From positions 1-52,132 of the forward strand of contig JABSRT010000029.1 of assembly GCA_013214945.1 (NCBI GenBank): a DNA stretch of 52,132 nt. Reading direction: 5' to 3'. Positions 36,954 through 47,059 of this stretch are shown piece after piece (within the stretch, counting starts at the first letter, position 1; the number at the start of each line of letters is the position of its first letter). The position numbers and the translations under genes were made by a program. This stretch comes from Gammaproteobacteria bacterium (GTDB lineage Bacteria; Pseudomonadota; Gammaproteobacteria; Enterobacterales; Psychrobiaceae). The notes below the pieces were generated by a model. The model worked only from the letters and a program-made list of their open reading frames with translations. It was not told the DNA's origin and made no database searches.

Positions 36954-39197
36954 TTACCAATCGGTTAAGGCAGGCAACGTAAACTGCCGCTGCTGCATTT
37001 CGATAACCACCCGCTCAGGTGTTACTTTCACCAAACGCAAATCAGCATTAATTAACTCACCTTCTTTAACCACTTGGCGGTTTACTTTGACCCAACGCTC
37101 GGCGCGATCGCTCGAATAAATGTGCGAACTAAACTGCAAAGGCGGTACCAAATCTTGATACCACTGAGGAAAATAAACTAAGGCTTGCGGATGGAGCTTA
37201 GCGGGTAGCGGTTCACTGAGTTGCTCGGCTTCCATTGCGGCTAACGCCTGACTAAATCGCTGAGCTAAATCGGCTGAAATGCCATCTTGTGTTACCAATT
37301 GATCAAAATTGGCAGCAGTCGATTTCGGTGGTTCGCTAACTCGTTTGTTGATGGGCGCAGCAACGGCTGTTTTTTTAGCGAGCTTGGCCTGATAACGTGC
37401 AGGTTCTATATACACTGGCGGTAACGCAACTCTCTTAGCGATTAACGTTGAATTGGGCCCTGCATCGAACTGGGCCAGCTTAATATCATTGAGCAAGGTT
37501 TGCCCTTGGCGCGCGGTAGCAATTTGCAACTTAAGCAAGGTTTGCTCCCCAGCAATGCCATCAACCGTTAACTGATGTTCGGCCTGAAAACGCCTAACTA
37601 ATTGCGCTAATACCTGGTCAAATGAATAACTTGCTGAATTGGGCAGTTGATAAAACTGATTTAACATCGATGCAAGCTCGGTCACCGCCCCTCCTTGCTG
37701 ACCTAATTTCAAATAACGATTAAAGCCGGTCGGTGGTTGCCACAACACGGTAAAGGCACCCGTCCAGTGCTGTAACAACCAAGATTTATTAACCACTAAC
37801 TGTTGATCAAATAACTGGATTAGCACCTTGTTATCACTATCAACTGCAACGGCTACTGCGAAATATGTTTGCCCAGCGACCCGAAAAGAGAACATTGCCG
37901 GATGATTATAACCGAGTAACTGATCCCAACCCGTGCCCTCAACACAGCGCAAACCATATTGTTTGGCCGAGTTACAGTGATCAACGCCGGCACCTTGCGC
38001 CGTGCCCCACAACCCCATTAACCCAGAAAAAGCCGACTGGCTTAACCGTGATTTAGCCAAATAAGGATTAATATGCTGGTTAATATCAATGGCAGTAGGC
38101 TGAATCACTACATTCGCCACAGGTGCTATTAGCAGATTATCTCTCGCTGTTGGTATCACTAAAGGCGCTGTTGAAGGTACGACTGATGATGCTGTTAATG
38201 GTGCTGTTAGTGGTAATTCTGCCGACTCAGCCACCGGTGTGGTCATAACCACACCGTGCTCATTTTGCGCTGACATAACACGGTAAAAATTGAGCCCGCC
38301 CCAGGCAATGCCAAGCACGCCAACAATAACAACTGTGCTGGATAACATCGGCTTTAACCACTGAGCATTCGACGTTGCTGGCATTTGATAGTCAACAAAC
38401 AATACTTGTGAAGCCGCCCGGTTAACACTGCTGATATCAACCTCGGTTAACTGCTCGCCGTAGGCCAACAATAAAGCTTTGTCGCAAATTAAGTTAATAA
38501 CCCGTGGAATTCCTTCGCTTAGTTCAAAAATACGGTTGCAAGATTTTTTGCTAAATAACACATGCTCACGCCCCGCTATCTTTAAGCGATGAGCGATGTA
38601 AGCACTAACTTCTGACGCCTCAAGCGGCATTAAATGATAACGTGCGGTGATGCGCTGCGCTAACTGGCGTAGGTGCTGCTGTTTCAGTTGCTGTTGCAGT
38701 TCCGGCTGGCCAATCAACATTACCTGCAGCAATTTATCATGATCGGTTTCGAGGTTAGTGAGCAATCGCAACTGCTCTAACACCTCGGCCCGTAAATGCT
38801 GCGCCTCATCAATAACCAACAAGGTTTTGCGACCATTGTTATGATTGTCGATTAAAAAGCCACTAATCGCATCAACCAGCTCTTTTAAGCTCGGGCTTGG
38901 CGAGTAAGTAATGGCTAACTCATCACATAAGGTTGCTAACAATTCAATTTCGGTCAAACTCGGATTTAAGATTGACGCAATGTCGGTATTGCTCGCAATT
39001 TTACTAAGCAGCGTTCGCGCTAAAGTAGTTTTTCCCGTACCGACCTCGCCGGTTAGCAGTAAAAAACCACCGCCACTGTCGAGACAGTATTGCAAATGAC
39101 CTAACGCCTCTTGGTGACGCTCGCTTAAAAATAAGTACTTGGGATTAGGGGCAATAGAAAATGGAATTTCCTTCAGACCGTAAAACGCCTGATACAT
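36954..39197 (-). CDS. GspA-GspB fusion (type II secretion secretin-assembly ATPase, ExeA/ExeB-like)
   Basis: A 747-residue inner-membrane protein from the ATG at 39197 (MYQAFYGLKEIPFSIAPNPK), with AAGG 8 nt upstream. The AAA ATPase (about 1-265) has Walker A GEVGTGKTT (50-58), VIDEAQHL and the ExeA-type arginine region. A membrane helix is at about 283-305. A C39-like segment follows (LMGLWGTAQ...CVEGTGWDQL), and a peptidoglycan-binding domain near 500-560 (VRRFQAEHQLTVDGIAGEQTL). The last about 90 residues (FSSHIYSSDRAERWVKVNRQ, LRLVKVTPERVVIEMQ) resemble GspB/ExeB. In Aeromonas these are two genes, exeA and exeB, which help the secretin cross the murein. No other gsp gene is in the window. 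Confidence 0.85.
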   Translation of the reverse strand: MYQAFYGLKEIPFSIAPNPKYLFLSERHQEALGHLQYCLDSGGGFLLLTGEVGTGKTTLARTLLSKIASNTDIASILNPSLTEIELLATLCDELAITYSPSPSLKELVDAISGFLIDNHNNGRKTLLVIDEAQHLRAEVLEQLRLLTNLETDHDKLLQVMLIGQPELQQQLKQQHLRQLAQRITARYHLMPLEASEVSAYIAHRLKIAGREHVLFSKKSCNRIFELSEGIPRVINLICDKALLLAYGEQLTEVDISSVNRAASQVLFVDYQMPATSNAQWLKPMLSSTVVIVGVLGIAWGGLNFYRVMSAQNEHGVVMTTPVAESAELPLTAPLTASSVVPSTAPLVIPTARDNLLIAPVANVVIQPTAIDINQHINPYLAKSRLSQSAFSGLMGLWGTAQGAGVDHCNSAKQYGLRCVEGTGWDQLLGYNHPAMFSFRVAGQTYFAVAVAVDSDNKVLIQLFDQQLVVNKSWLLQHWTGAFTVLWQPPTGFNRYLKLGQQGGAVTELASMLNQFYQLPNSASYSFDQVLAQLVRRFQAEHQLTVDGIAGEQTLLKLQIATARQGQTLLNDIKLAQFDAGPNSTLIAKRVALPPVYIEPARYQAKLAKKTAVAAPINKRVSEPPKSTAANFDQLVTQDGISADLAQRFSQALAAMEAEQLSEPLPAKLHPQALVYFPQWYQDLVPPLQFSSHIYSSDRAERWVKVNRQVVKEGELINADLRLVKVTPERVVIEMQQRQFTLPALTDW

Positions 39198-39337
39198 CAG
39201 CAATACCTTCAATGGTTATGTTATAGCCAGATCCTAGCAGACTTCGCCTGCGGCGGTAAGTCCGTAATGATAGTGAAAGTTTAAACCTGGCGACGGATTA
39301 GCTATAATTAACTATCTTTGTTTTGAGGGCAACCTTA

Positions 39338-40543
39338 GTGGAAATCTTTTTAGTCGGCGGCGCAGTACGCGATAATTTATTAAATATTAATGTAGTGGAT
39401 CATGACTGGGTTGTCGTTGGTGCCACCCCGCAGCAATTGCTTGATCAAAATTATCAGCAAGTAGGCAAAGACTTTCCGGTGTTTCTCAACCCGACCACCA
39501 AAGAAGAATATGCACTCGCACGCACCGAGCGTAAGTCTGGCCACGGTTATACGGGCTTCGAATGTTATAGCGCGCCCGATGTGACCCTCGAGCAAGACCT
39601 CGTTAGGCGCGACCTGACCATTAACGCGATTGCCCAGCGCCCCGACGGCAGCTTGGTCGACCCTTATCATGGTCAGCAAGATATTAACGATCGGATACTG
39701 CGCCATATCTCGCCAGCTTTTAGTGAAGATCCATTACGCGTATTACGAGTGGCCCGATTTGCGGCTCGATTTGCCCATCTTGGTTTTACCATTGCTCCAG
39801 AAACCATGGCGCTGATGCAACAATTAGCCCTTAACGGCGAATTGGCACACTTAACCCCTGAACGGGTATGGGCCGAAATGGCCAAGGCGCTAAACTCTAA
39901 AAAACCACAGGTCTTTTTTGAAGTGCTGCGTCAATGTCAGGCACTGGCGGTATTATTACCCGAAATTGATAATTTATTTGGCGTGCCTAATCCCGCCAAA
40001 TGGCACCCTGAAATCGACAGTGGCATTCATACCCTAATGGTGGTTGAGCAAGCAGCTAAGTTAACTCAAGATCCGGTGGTACGTTTTGCTGCCTTGGTCC
40101 ATGATTTGGGCAAAGCGTTAACCCCACCAGACAAGTGGCCCTCACACCATGGCCATGGTCAAGCAGGTTTAACCCTGATTAAACAGCTGTGTTTGCGACT
40201 GCGAGTACCAAATCAACACAAAGAGTTAGCGCTGTTAGTAAGTGATCACCATTGTAAAATTCATCGCTGCGACGAATTACGCCGTGACACCGTTATTAAA
40301 TTGTTTGACAGTCTTGATGTGTGGCGTAAACCAGAACGTTATTTGCAGTTTTTATTAACCTGCGAAGCCGATGCGCGCGGCAGAACGGGCTTTGAATTAT
40401 CACCCTATCCGCAACATCATACGATGCTCAACTACTTTGAGCTGGCACGCACGGTCAATGTTCAGGAGATTATCAAGCAAGGGATTGTTGGAGCGGCGAT
40501 CAAACCCGCACTGTTTAAAGCACGGGTCGCAGCGATTAGCTAA
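39338..40543 (+). CDS. cca: CCA-adding tRNA nucleotidyltransferase
   Basis: Adds or repairs the 3-prime CCA of tRNAs. The GTG at 39338, with GAGGG 9 nt upstream, gives [15 protein letters not shown], matching the E. coli N-terminus; a slightly longer TTG frame is not supported. The 401-residue protein has nucleotidyltransferase motifs GGAVRD and DHDWVVVG, the neck region LRRDLTINA / [17 protein letters not shown], and a C-terminal HD domain ([22 protein letters not shown]) as in E. coli-type enzymes. A TATAAT -10 lies at 39303-39308. Confidence 0.95.
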   Translation: MEIFLVGGAVRDNLLNINVVDHDWVVVGATPQQLLDQNYQQVGKDFPVFLNPTTKEEYALARTERKSGHGYTGFECYSAPDVTLEQDLVRRDLTINAIAQRPDGSLVDPYHGQQDINDRILRHISPAFSEDPLRVLRVARFAARFAHLGFTIAPETMALMQQLALNGELAHLTPERVWAEMAKALNSKKPQVFFEVLRQCQALAVLLPEIDNLFGVPNPAKWHPEIDSGIHTLMVVEQAAKLTQDPVVRFAALVHDLGKALTPPDKWPSHHGHGQAGLTLIKQLCLRLRVPNQHKELALLVSDHHCKIHRCDELRRDTVIKLFDSLDVWRKPERYLQFLLTCEADARGRTGFELSPYPQHHTMLNYFELARTVNVQEIIKQGIVGAAIKPALFKARVAAIS

Positions 40544-40586
40544 CTAAGTTTAAGCTAATCGCTAGCTCAAGATGACGAGACAGCAG

Positions 40587-41384
40587 TTACCACAACAAGA
40601 AGGTAACAAGACCGGCACCTAGCAGTAAACGGTATATTACAAAAGGTAACATACCCATTTTACTGATTACGCTTAGGAAAAAGGTAATGCAAATATAGGC
40701 GCTGATAAAAGATAATACTAAGCCGTAACCCATCTCGGCCCAGTTAACGACTGCGCCATCGTCGAATAATCCTAGCGCGGTATAACCGCCGCTCATGATT
40801 ATGACCGGAATTGACAACAAGAACGAAAACCGTGCAGCACTTTCACGCGTCAGGCCCAGCATCAAACCAGCGGTCATGGTAATACCCGAGCGCGAAGTAC
40901 CAGGAATTAGCGCTAATGCCTGTGCCATGCCAATAAATATCGCATTAGACAACGTGAGTTTATACTCGTTAATCACCTGCTTAGCGCGGACATCAGCCCA
41001 CCATAATAACAAGCCAAAACTAATCGTCGTGCCCGCAATCACCCAGGCCGAGCGCAAATACGTTTCAATTAAATCTTTGGCCAATAAACCAAATAATCCA
41101 GCGGGAATAGTGCCAATAATAATCCACCACGCCAACCGACTTTCACCGTTATGTTGGCCCTTAAATGAGCCAAACCAAGCTAGTAACAGGGTGACCACTT
41201 CGCGCCTAAAGTAAATCATGACCGCTAATAAGGTGCCAATATGCACCGCCACATCAAAGGCTAAGCCCTGATCGTTCCAACCCAATATTTTTGAAGGCAA
41301 AATTAAATGAGCAGAGCTCGATATTGGCAAAAACTCAGTAAACCCCTGAATTAACGACAATATAACAATTTCAAATGTCGACAT
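40587..41384 (-). CDS. uppP: Undecaprenyl-diphosphatase UppP (BacA)
   Basis: Recycles undecaprenyl diphosphate to the monophosphate carrier for cell-wall synthesis at the periplasmic face. The 265-residue polytopic protein has the two active-site motifs: [15 protein letters not shown] (residues about 16-30), and [13 protein letters not shown]. Length matches BacA. Third gene of folB-folK-uppP; its ATG directly abuts the folK stop, so co-translation is likely. It is convergent with cca. Confidence 0.95.
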   Translation of the reverse strand: MSTFEIVILSLIQGFTEFLPISSSAHLILPSKILGWNDQGLAFDVAVHIGTLLAVMIYFRREVVTLLLAWFGSFKGQHNGESRLAWWIIIGTIPAGLFGLLAKDLIETYLRSAWVIAGTTISFGLLLWWADVRAKQVINEYKLTLSNAIFIGMAQALALIPGTSRSGITMTAGLMLGLTRESAARFSFLLSIPVIIMSGGYTALGLFDDGAVVNWAEMGYGLVLSFISAYICITFFLSVISKMGMLPFVIYRLLLGAGLVTFLLW

Positions 41385-41885
41385 TTATAAATCACTTCCT
41401 TGCCAATCAAATGGGATAGCCCACAATGACTGTTTATCTTTATCGAAACTATCCCATAAATCTTGATAGTTTTGCTGTAATAGCGGGTGGATTAAGTTAG
41501 GCGCTAACTCGGCTAAAGGCCATAACACAAAGGCATTTTTGTCAATTTCATCACGCGGCAATACCGTTGGCTCTGCAATAACCAAATCGTCATAAAGCAA
41601 TAAATCGAGATCAAGGGTGCGAGAACTAAACTTTTTGGCGCTGCGATCACGCCCATTGGCCACTTCAATTTTACGCAGCAAAGCCGTCACTTCACTGACA
41701 CTAAGACTGGTGGTTGCGGCACAAACCAAATTATAAAAATTACTGCCGTCAAAACCAACCGACTCACTTTCATACACTGAAGATATCTGTAATGGCCCAA
41801 ACTGAGCCGTCAAGTCGGCTATGCCATTACGAATATAGCGCGCTTTATCGATATTACTGCCAATACTGATAAATAAGGTTGCCAT
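41385..41885 (-). CDS. folK: 2-amino-4-hydroxy-6-hydroxymethyldihydropteridine diphosphokinase (HPPK)
   Basis: Transfers pyrophosphate from ATP to the pterin in folate synthesis. It has 166 residues. The family N-terminus is MATLFISIGSNIDKARYIRNGI, the pterin-binding stretch SVYESESVGFDGSNFYNLVC, and the metal-binding motif SRTLDLDLLLYDD. It overlaps the folB stop by one base (TAATG) and abuts uppP, forming a tight operon. A distinct extra folK may exist beside folP or panB in such genomes; not visible here. Confidence 0.93.
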   Translation of the reverse strand: MATLFISIGSNIDKARYIRNGIADLTAQFGPLQISSVYESESVGFDGSNFYNLVCAATTSLSVSEVTALLRKIEVANGRDRSAKKFSSRTLDLDLLLYDDLVIAEPTVLPRDEIDKNAFVLWPLAELAPNLIHPLLQQNYQDLWDSFDKDKQSLWAIPFDWQGSDL

Positions 41886-42241
41886 TATGCCTTTTCGCCT
41901 CGTTCGATAATCACGCCAACGCCAGCGGCATTGCTCACCGCATCAGGCTTGTGCACCGTTAAACGCAACCAATTGATTGCAAATTCATTTAATAACAACT
42001 CGGCAATTTGTTCAGCCACAGTTTCAATCAGCTCAATCTGTTGCTGCTCTAACCAACTCGTAATACGCTGTGATACCGACGCATAATCAAGTGCTTTGGT
42101 TAAATCATCTTGCGCCGCTGGCGCCCGATTGTCCCACGCCATCTCAAGATCAAGCAGCAAGATTTGCTTAATGGTTTTTTCCCATTCGTAAGCGCCAATT
42201 GTGGTTTCAACTTTTAGTTGCTTAATAAAAACTATGTCCAT
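41885..42241 (-). CDS. folB: Dihydroneopterin aldolase
   Basis: Cleaves dihydroneopterin to the HPPK substrate. The ATG at 42241 (MDIVFIKQLKVETTIGAYEWE) gives 118 residues, the normal length. The glutamate in GAYEWEK and the lysine in LTVHKPDA are family active-site residues. A slightly longer TTG frame adds four residues that encode the ribosome-binding site instead. First gene of folB-folK-uppP; supplies the next enzyme in the pathway with substrate. Confidence 0.94.
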   Translation of the reverse strand: MDIVFIKQLKVETTIGAYEWEKTIKQILLLDLEMAWDNRAPAAQDDLTKALDYASVSQRITSWLEQQQIELIETVAEQIAELLLNEFAINWLRLTVHKPDAVSNAAGVGVIIERGEKA

Positions 42242-42464
42242 TTTGGCTCTCAATTCTTGTATTTGATAAATGGTCGGATACCTTTATCCGATTTGCCAGC
42301 GTATGATGAGCAAATAATTTGAATTTTATAATATTATGCTGCGCCAGCGCCGCGCTAATATAGCTTATATCGCCTAAGGAAAACAGCCACTAAATGAGCA
42401 AGAATGTCCCTAATAGCCAATTACCCACGGTAAAACAATCAGTCAATCAAGAGATAAGCAAATC

Positions 42465-43067
42465 ATGATTGCCTTGACGATATTAATGATTATTCTCGCC
42501 TATCTGGCTGGATCGCTGTCTAGTGCAATAATAATTGCGCGAATGTATCAACTGCCCGACCCGCGCATTAATGGCTCAGGCAACCCCGGTGCGACCAACA
42601 TATTACGTATTGGCGGCGCGCGCCCTGCCATATTAGTGCTGATTGGTGATGTACTTAAAGGCACCATTACCGTGTGGTGTTCTTACTTTTTAGGGCTCGA
42701 GCCGTTAAATTTGGGCTTGGTCGCCGTCGCGGCCTGTTTGGGTCATATTTTCCCTATTTTCTTCGAATTTAAAGGCGGCAAGGGAGTAGCAACGGCCTTT
42801 GGTGCAATGTTGCCGATTGGTTTGGATTTAACCGGATTACTCTTGCTCAGTTGGTTAGCAGTGGTATTAGTCACTGGCTATTCATCGATTGCAGCACTTG
42901 CTGTATCACTGCTCGCGCCAGTGCTCACCTACCTGATAAAACCACAATATACCATTGCGGTAACCCTGCTGTGTTTATTAATACTGATCCGGCACCAACC
43001 CAATATGGTGCGGTTGCTTAACGGCGAGGAATCAAAAATATGGCAGAAATTCAAACGAAAAAAATAG
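42465..43067 (+). CDS. plsY: Acyl-phosphate:glycerol-3-phosphate acyltransferase PlsY
   Basis: First acylation step of phospholipid synthesis, using acyl phosphate made by PlsX. The 200-residue membrane protein has about five helices and the three family motifs: SGNPGATNILRIGG, the GDVLKG loop, and HIFPIFFEFKGGKGVATAFG. It is divergent from folB, a common arrangement in gammaproteobacteria. Its stop codon lies within the stem of a bidirectional terminator shared with tsaD. Confidence 0.95.
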   Translation: MIALTILMIILAYLAGSLSSAIIIARMYQLPDPRINGSGNPGATNILRIGGARPAILVLIGDVLKGTITVWCSYFLGLEPLNLGLVAVAACLGHIFPIFFEFKGGKGVATAFGAMLPIGLDLTGLLLLSWLAVVLVTGYSSIAALAVSLLAPVLTYLIKPQYTIAVTLLCLLILIRHQPNMVRLLNGEESKIWQKFKRKK

Positions 43068-43087
43068 CAGCCAAGGCTGCTATTTTT
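43058..43087. terminator. Bidirectional terminator between plsY and tsaD
   Basis: AAAATAGCAGCC (43061-43072) pairs with GGCTGCTATTTT (43075-43086), with A and T runs on both sides. The plsY stop codon is part of the stem. Confidence 0.9.
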
Positions 43088-43110
43088 ATCGCTCGATTTT
43101 TATCAACCGA

Positions 43111-44139
43111 CTAAACCGCCGGCAAAGTATCCATTGGCCAGCGTGGCGTGGCTGATATCTCTAAACCAACTGTTTGCCCCGCTTTAAGACGCTGCATCCC
43201 AGCATAGGCGATCATCGCGCCGTTATCGGCACAAAACTCGTGCCGCGGATAAAACACCTCACCACCACGCGCTTTCATTAGCTGCTCTAATTGCGTACGC
43301 AGATGAGTATTGGCGCTAACACCGCCGGCAACCACTAAACGCTTAAGCCCGGTTTCTTTTAACGCTCGTTTACACTTTATCGCTAAGGTATCAACCACCG
43401 CATCTTCAAACGCACGCGCAATATCGGCCTGCGTTTGTGGGTCACATACCGATCCTTCAGGCGTATTAGCGGCAATCGTGTTAGCGGCAAAAGTTTTAAG
43501 GCCACTAAAACTAAAATCCAAACCCGGACGATTGGTCATTGGGCGAGGGAAAGTAAAACGAGCAGTGTCGCCACTTTGGGCCATTTTTGATAACCGTGGC
43601 CCGCCAGGATAATCCAAGCCAAGTAATTTAGCCGTTTTATCGAACGCTTCACCGGCCGCATCATCAACTGACTCGCCAAGTAACTGATACTGACCAATGC
43701 CATCAACTCGCACTAACTGGGTATGACCGCCAGAAACAAGCAAGGCAATAAAAGGAAAATCAGGCTTATTTTCTTCCAGCATCGGCGCGAGCAAATGGCC
43801 CTCCATGTGGTGAACCGCCACCGCAGGTTTGCCCCAAGCATAAGCCAGTGAACGCCCGACCGATGCGCCGACCAATAAAGCACCAACCAAGCCAGGACCC
43901 GCAGTAAACGCAATGCCGTCGATATCTTGCGCGGTGCAATTGGCTTCTTGCATGGTTTGCTTGATTAGCGGGATAATCTTGCGCGAATGATCGCGCGAGG
44001 CCAGCTCTGGCACGACACCACCATAGTCGGCATGTAGCTTAACTTGGCTATATAACTGATGTGCCAATAAGCCATCCTGATCATCATAGATCGCGATACC
44101 AGTTTCATCACAAGAAGTTTCTATTCCTAAAATACGCAT
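43111..44139 (-). CDS. tsaD: tRNA N6-adenosine threonylcarbamoyltransferase TsaD
   Basis: Catalytic subunit for the t6A37 modification of ANN-decoding tRNAs, acting with TsaB, TsaE and TsaC. It has 342 residues. Motifs: [16 protein letters not shown], the metal-binding histidines in [12 protein letters not shown], and [11 protein letters not shown] glycine-rich [10 protein letters not shown] completes the ASKHA fold. It is divergent from rpsU, the typical location in gammaproteobacteria. Confidence 0.97.
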   Translation of the reverse strand: MRILGIETSCDETGIAIYDDQDGLLAHQLYSQVKLHADYGGVVPELASRDHSRKIIPLIKQTMQEANCTAQDIDGIAFTAGPGLVGALLVGASVGRSLAYAWGKPAVAVHHMEGHLLAPMLEENKPDFPFIALLVSGGHTQLVRVDGIGQYQLLGESVDDAAGEAFDKTAKLLGLDYPGGPRLSKMAQSGDTARFTFPRPMTNRPGLDFSFSGLKTFAANTIAANTPEGSVCDPQTQADIARAFEDAVVDTLAIKCKRALKETGLKRLVVAGGVSANTHLRTQLEQLMKARGGEVFYPRHEFCADNGAMIAYAGMQRLKAGQTVGLEISATPRWPMDTLPAV

Positions 44140-44175
44140 TAATAGTTAAGTTCGTCGCTAAATAAGTTATAGTGA

Positions 44176-44215
44176 TTGTACTATATTGCAGAAATAATTT
44201 GCAGCATGTTATGAT
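44176..44215 (+). promoter_or_regulatory. rpsU-operon promoter with an overlapping LexA-like site
   Basis: There is a -35 TTGCAG (44186-44191), an 18-bp spacer and a -10 TATGAT (44210-44215). The 16-bp TTGTACTATATTGCAG (44176-44191) resembles the LexA box (CTG-N10-CAG with AT alternation) but has T instead of C at its first base. The operator is uncertain. The E. coli counterpart operon is recorded as LexA-linked. Confidence 0.45.
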
Positions 44216-44331
44216 CTTTCTTTACAAATAGGTCTGGTTCGGCTTAAAATGTCGCACCAAAATTTGATAGCCCTGCAACATTATTTATTGCAATTGGCTT
44301 ATATGAAATCAACCTTCAAGGTGAAAGGCAA

Positions 44332-44547
44332 ATGCCAATAGTTAAAGTTAGAGAAAACGAACCATTTGACGTAGCACTACGTCGCTTCAAGCGCTCTTGT
44401 GAGAAAGCAGGAATTTTATCTGAAGTACGTCGTCGTGAGCACTATGAAAAGCCAACGACTGCACGTAAGCGTGCTAAAGCTGCTGCTTCAAAGCGTCTGG
44501 CTAAGAAATTAAGCCGTGATAACGCACGTCGCGTTCGCATGTACTAA
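44332..44547 (+). CDS. rpsU: 30S ribosomal protein S21
   Basis: A 71-residue S21, [20 protein letters not shown], with the basic C-terminus [14 protein letters not shown]. First gene of the macromolecular synthesis operon rpsU-yqeY-dnaG-rpoD. AAGGTGAAAGG precedes the ATG. Confidence 0.98.
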   Translation: MPIVKVRENEPFDVALRRFKRSCEKAGILSEVRRREHYEKPTTARKRAKAAASKRLAKKLSRDNARRVRMY

Positions 44548-44561
44548 GAATTAGTCGACAT

Positions 44562-45008
44562 ATGAACCTACAAGAGCAACTAAGAGACCAGATGAAAGTC
44601 GCTATGCGCGCTAAAGATAAAGAGCGCTTAAAGACGATCAGAATGGCTATTGCTGCCGTTAAACAACGAGAAATCGATGAGCGTATTACCCTAACTGACC
44701 AAGATGTGTTAAACATTTTAGTTAAAATGGTAAAGCAGCGCCGCGATGCAGCAAAACAGTATGAAGACGCAAATCGTCAAGATTTGGCTGACATTGAATT
44801 GTATGAAATCACAGTGATTGAGGATTTTTTACCGCAACCACTGACTAGCGATGAAGTCGATAGTCTGATTAAAAGTGCAATTGAACAAACAGGTGCAACT
44901 TCAATGCAAGAGATGGGTAAGGTTATGGCTTTACTCAAACCTCAGGTTCAAGGTCGTGCTGATTTAGGCAAGATAAGTGGCTTAATTAAAGCAGCCTTTT
45001 CTGCCTAA
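44562..45008 (+). CDS. yqeY: GatB/YqeY-domain protein
   Basis: A 148-residue cytoplasmic protein of the YqeY family, whose fold matches the C-terminal tRNA-binding domain of GatB (motifs LRDQMKVAMRAKDKERLKTI, LLKPQVQGRADLGKISGLIK). Exact role unknown; linked to tRNA amidation by homology only. It is found between rpsU and dnaG in many Alteromonadales and Pseudomonas. It lies 14 bp after rpsU and is followed by a hairpin that separates it from dnaG. Confidence 0.9.
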   Translation: MNLQEQLRDQMKVAMRAKDKERLKTIRMAIAAVKQREIDERITLTDQDVLNILVKMVKQRRDAAKQYEDANRQDLADIELYEITVIEDFLPQPLTSDEVDSLIKSAIEQTGATSMQEMGKVMALLKPQVQGRADLGKISGLIKAAFSA

Positions 45009-45055
45009 TAAGTATATGCGTTTAGTGCATGTGTAATGTGCTAGCGTCATAAAAT

Positions 45056-45087
45056 AAATAAGCCGTGCCTAGCACGGCTTATTTGTT
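45056..45087 (+). terminator. Hairpin between yqeY and dnaG
   Basis: A 13-bp stem AAATAAGCCGTGC (45056-45068) / GCACGGCTTATTT (45072-45084) followed by GTTTCT. It is positioned like the partial terminator known between rpsU and dnaG in E. coli, which lowers primase expression. Confidence 0.75.
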
Positions 45088-45204
45088 TCTGAGTCAAAAA
45101 TTAATTCTATTGATATGATATCCTATTCATATCATCATCGCCCTAAGCTGTCGCACAACAGCGATTGACGACTATTTTTCAAGCATAATAACTGCGGAAC
45201 AAGT

Positions 45205-46965
45205 ATGGCTGGCCTAATCCCTCAACATTTTATTGATGATCTAATTTCCCGTACCGATATTGTGGATCTAATAGATGGCCGAGTTAAACTTAAAAAAGCC
45301 GGTAAAAGTTACGTTGCTTGCTGCCCATTTCACGGCGAAAAAAGCCCCTCGTTTCATGTCAGCCAAGACAAACAGTTTTATCACTGCTTTGGTTGTGGTG
45401 CCAGCGGCAACATTATTTCATTCATCATGGAATACGACCGCCTTGATTTTCCCGATGCTATCGACGAACTGGCGGGCATGTACAATCTTGAGGTGCCGCG
45501 AGAAGACTCAGGCACTGAAAAAAAGTCAGCCCAGCAATACTCAATCGACAAGCAAAAGAAACTCGATTATTACGAGTTAATGGAACAAGTAACCACTTAC
45601 TTCTGTCAGCAGTTACAAAGTAATAAAAATAGCGCTCAGGTGATTGAATACCTGAAAATGCGCGGTTTAAGTGGTGAAATTGCCAAACGATTTAGCATTG
45701 GTTACGCCCCCGATGATTGGCAAGAAGTTAAAGATAAATTTGGTCGCGGTACCGAGCGTGAAAATCAACTGCTTGAAACCGGTGTCTTAATCAAAAATGA
45801 AAAAGGTCGCACCTACGATCGTTTTCGTAATCGGGTGATGTTCCCAATCCGTGATCGCCGCGGCCGAGTCATTGGTTTTGGTGGCCGTGTGCTTGATGAT
45901 GCAACCCCTAAATATTTAAACTCACCTGAAACGCCAATCTTTCATAAAGGCTCTGAGCTTTATGGTTTTTTTGAAGCCAAACAAGCCAACCGTGACCTTA
46001 AGCGTTTATTGGTGGTTGAAGGGTATATGGACGTGGTGGCACTGGCACAAAACGGCATTAGCTGGGCTGTTGCTTCATTAGGCACCTCAACCACTACCGA
46101 CCAAATTCAGCTGATGTTCCGTAACGCTGGTGAAATAATTTGCTGTTACGACGGTGACCGAGCAGGTCGTGACGCAGCCTGGCGCACCTTGCAAAATGCG
46201 CTACCGCAATTGCAAGATGGCCGCCAAATTAAGTTTATGTTTTTACCCGATGGTGAAGATCCAGACTCAATGGTGCGCGCGCTCGGTCAAGACAAATTTG
46301 TCGATTTGGTCAACGAAGCAATTCCTTTGTCGCAATATCTGTTTGATAACTTGCTAGCTCAAGTGGAAATGGACTCGGAAGATGGTCGCTCCAAATTAGC
46401 GCAATTAGCGCTGCCAATGGTTAACAGCATTGCCGATGGCGTCTTTCAACAAATGATGAAAGAAAGACTGGCCAAGTACCTTGGCATAGAATCTGACGCG
46501 CTCAATCGCTTTGTCGAAACAGAAAAACCGGCGCAAAGTAAGGCCCAACGAAAAAAGGCTCACCGCGGTTCCATTGTGCGCCAAGCTATCGGCTTATTGG
46601 TTCAGCACCCTGAACTGGTGCAATCAATCAGTAATATCCCGCAACTTGGCCAAATAAAAATTAAAGGCACTGGCTTGCTGCAAACATTGATTAATCAAGT
46701 CAGGCAGCAACCAACGATTACCTCGGCCCAACTGCTTGAACGCTGGCGCGGCGAACCAGAGTACCCTTCGTTGCTCAAGCTCGCGGCCTGGCAGCACGAT
46801 GTTGAAAGTGACAATCTTGAACAACAGTTTGTCGATACCATTATTCAAATTATAAATAAGCATTTAGAATTACGGTTGGAACAACTTGCTCATAAGTCAC
46901 GTGTCGCTCATTTAACGAGTGAGGAGCGTCAAGAATATGCGCAATTAATCCAAAATGAGCTATAA
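45205..46965 (+). CDS. dnaG: DNA primase
   Basis: Synthesises RNA primers at the replication fork. It has 586 residues. The N-terminal CHC2 zinc finger is CCPFHGEKSPSFHVS...HCFGCGASGN (about 39-67). The catalytic TOPRIM core (about 255-340) has VVEGYMDVVAL and CYDGDRAGRDAA. The C-terminal DnaB-interacting domain (about 440-586) ends in EERQEYAQLI. Full length for the family. Third gene of the operon. Confidence 0.97.
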   Translation: MAGLIPQHFIDDLISRTDIVDLIDGRVKLKKAGKSYVACCPFHGEKSPSFHVSQDKQFYHCFGCGASGNIISFIMEYDRLDFPDAIDELAGMYNLEVPREDSGTEKKSAQQYSIDKQKKLDYYELMEQVTTYFCQQLQSNKNSAQVIEYLKMRGLSGEIAKRFSIGYAPDDWQEVKDKFGRGTERENQLLETGVLIKNEKGRTYDRFRNRVMFPIRDRRGRVIGFGGRVLDDATPKYLNSPETPIFHKGSELYGFFEAKQANRDLKRLLVVEGYMDVVALAQNGISWAVASLGTSTTTDQIQLMFRNAGEIICCYDGDRAGRDAAWRTLQNALPQLQDGRQIKFMFLPDGEDPDSMVRALGQDKFVDLVNEAIPLSQYLFDNLLAQVEMDSEDGRSKLAQLALPMVNSIADGVFQQMMKERLAKYLGIESDALNRFVETEKPAQSKAQRKKAHRGSIVRQAIGLLVQHPELVQSISNIPQLGQIKIKGTGLLQTLINQVRQQPTITSAQLLERWRGEPEYPSLLKLAAWQHDVESDNLEQQFVDTIIQIINKHLELRLEQLAHKSRVAHLTSEERQEYAQLIQNEL

Positions 46966-47059
46966 CATAACTAGCCGCTTGCAAGCAAACACGTTATAAT
47001 CCATCCTTTGCAACTTTTATTAGTTGTTATTTTTGTCGTCATTACAGTGGGTAAGATCT

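Noticed and set aside
45111-45134. Inverted repeat TGATATGA/TCATATCA upstream of dnaG as an operator
   Set aside because: Low-complexity AT sequence with no known regulator match; likely by chance.
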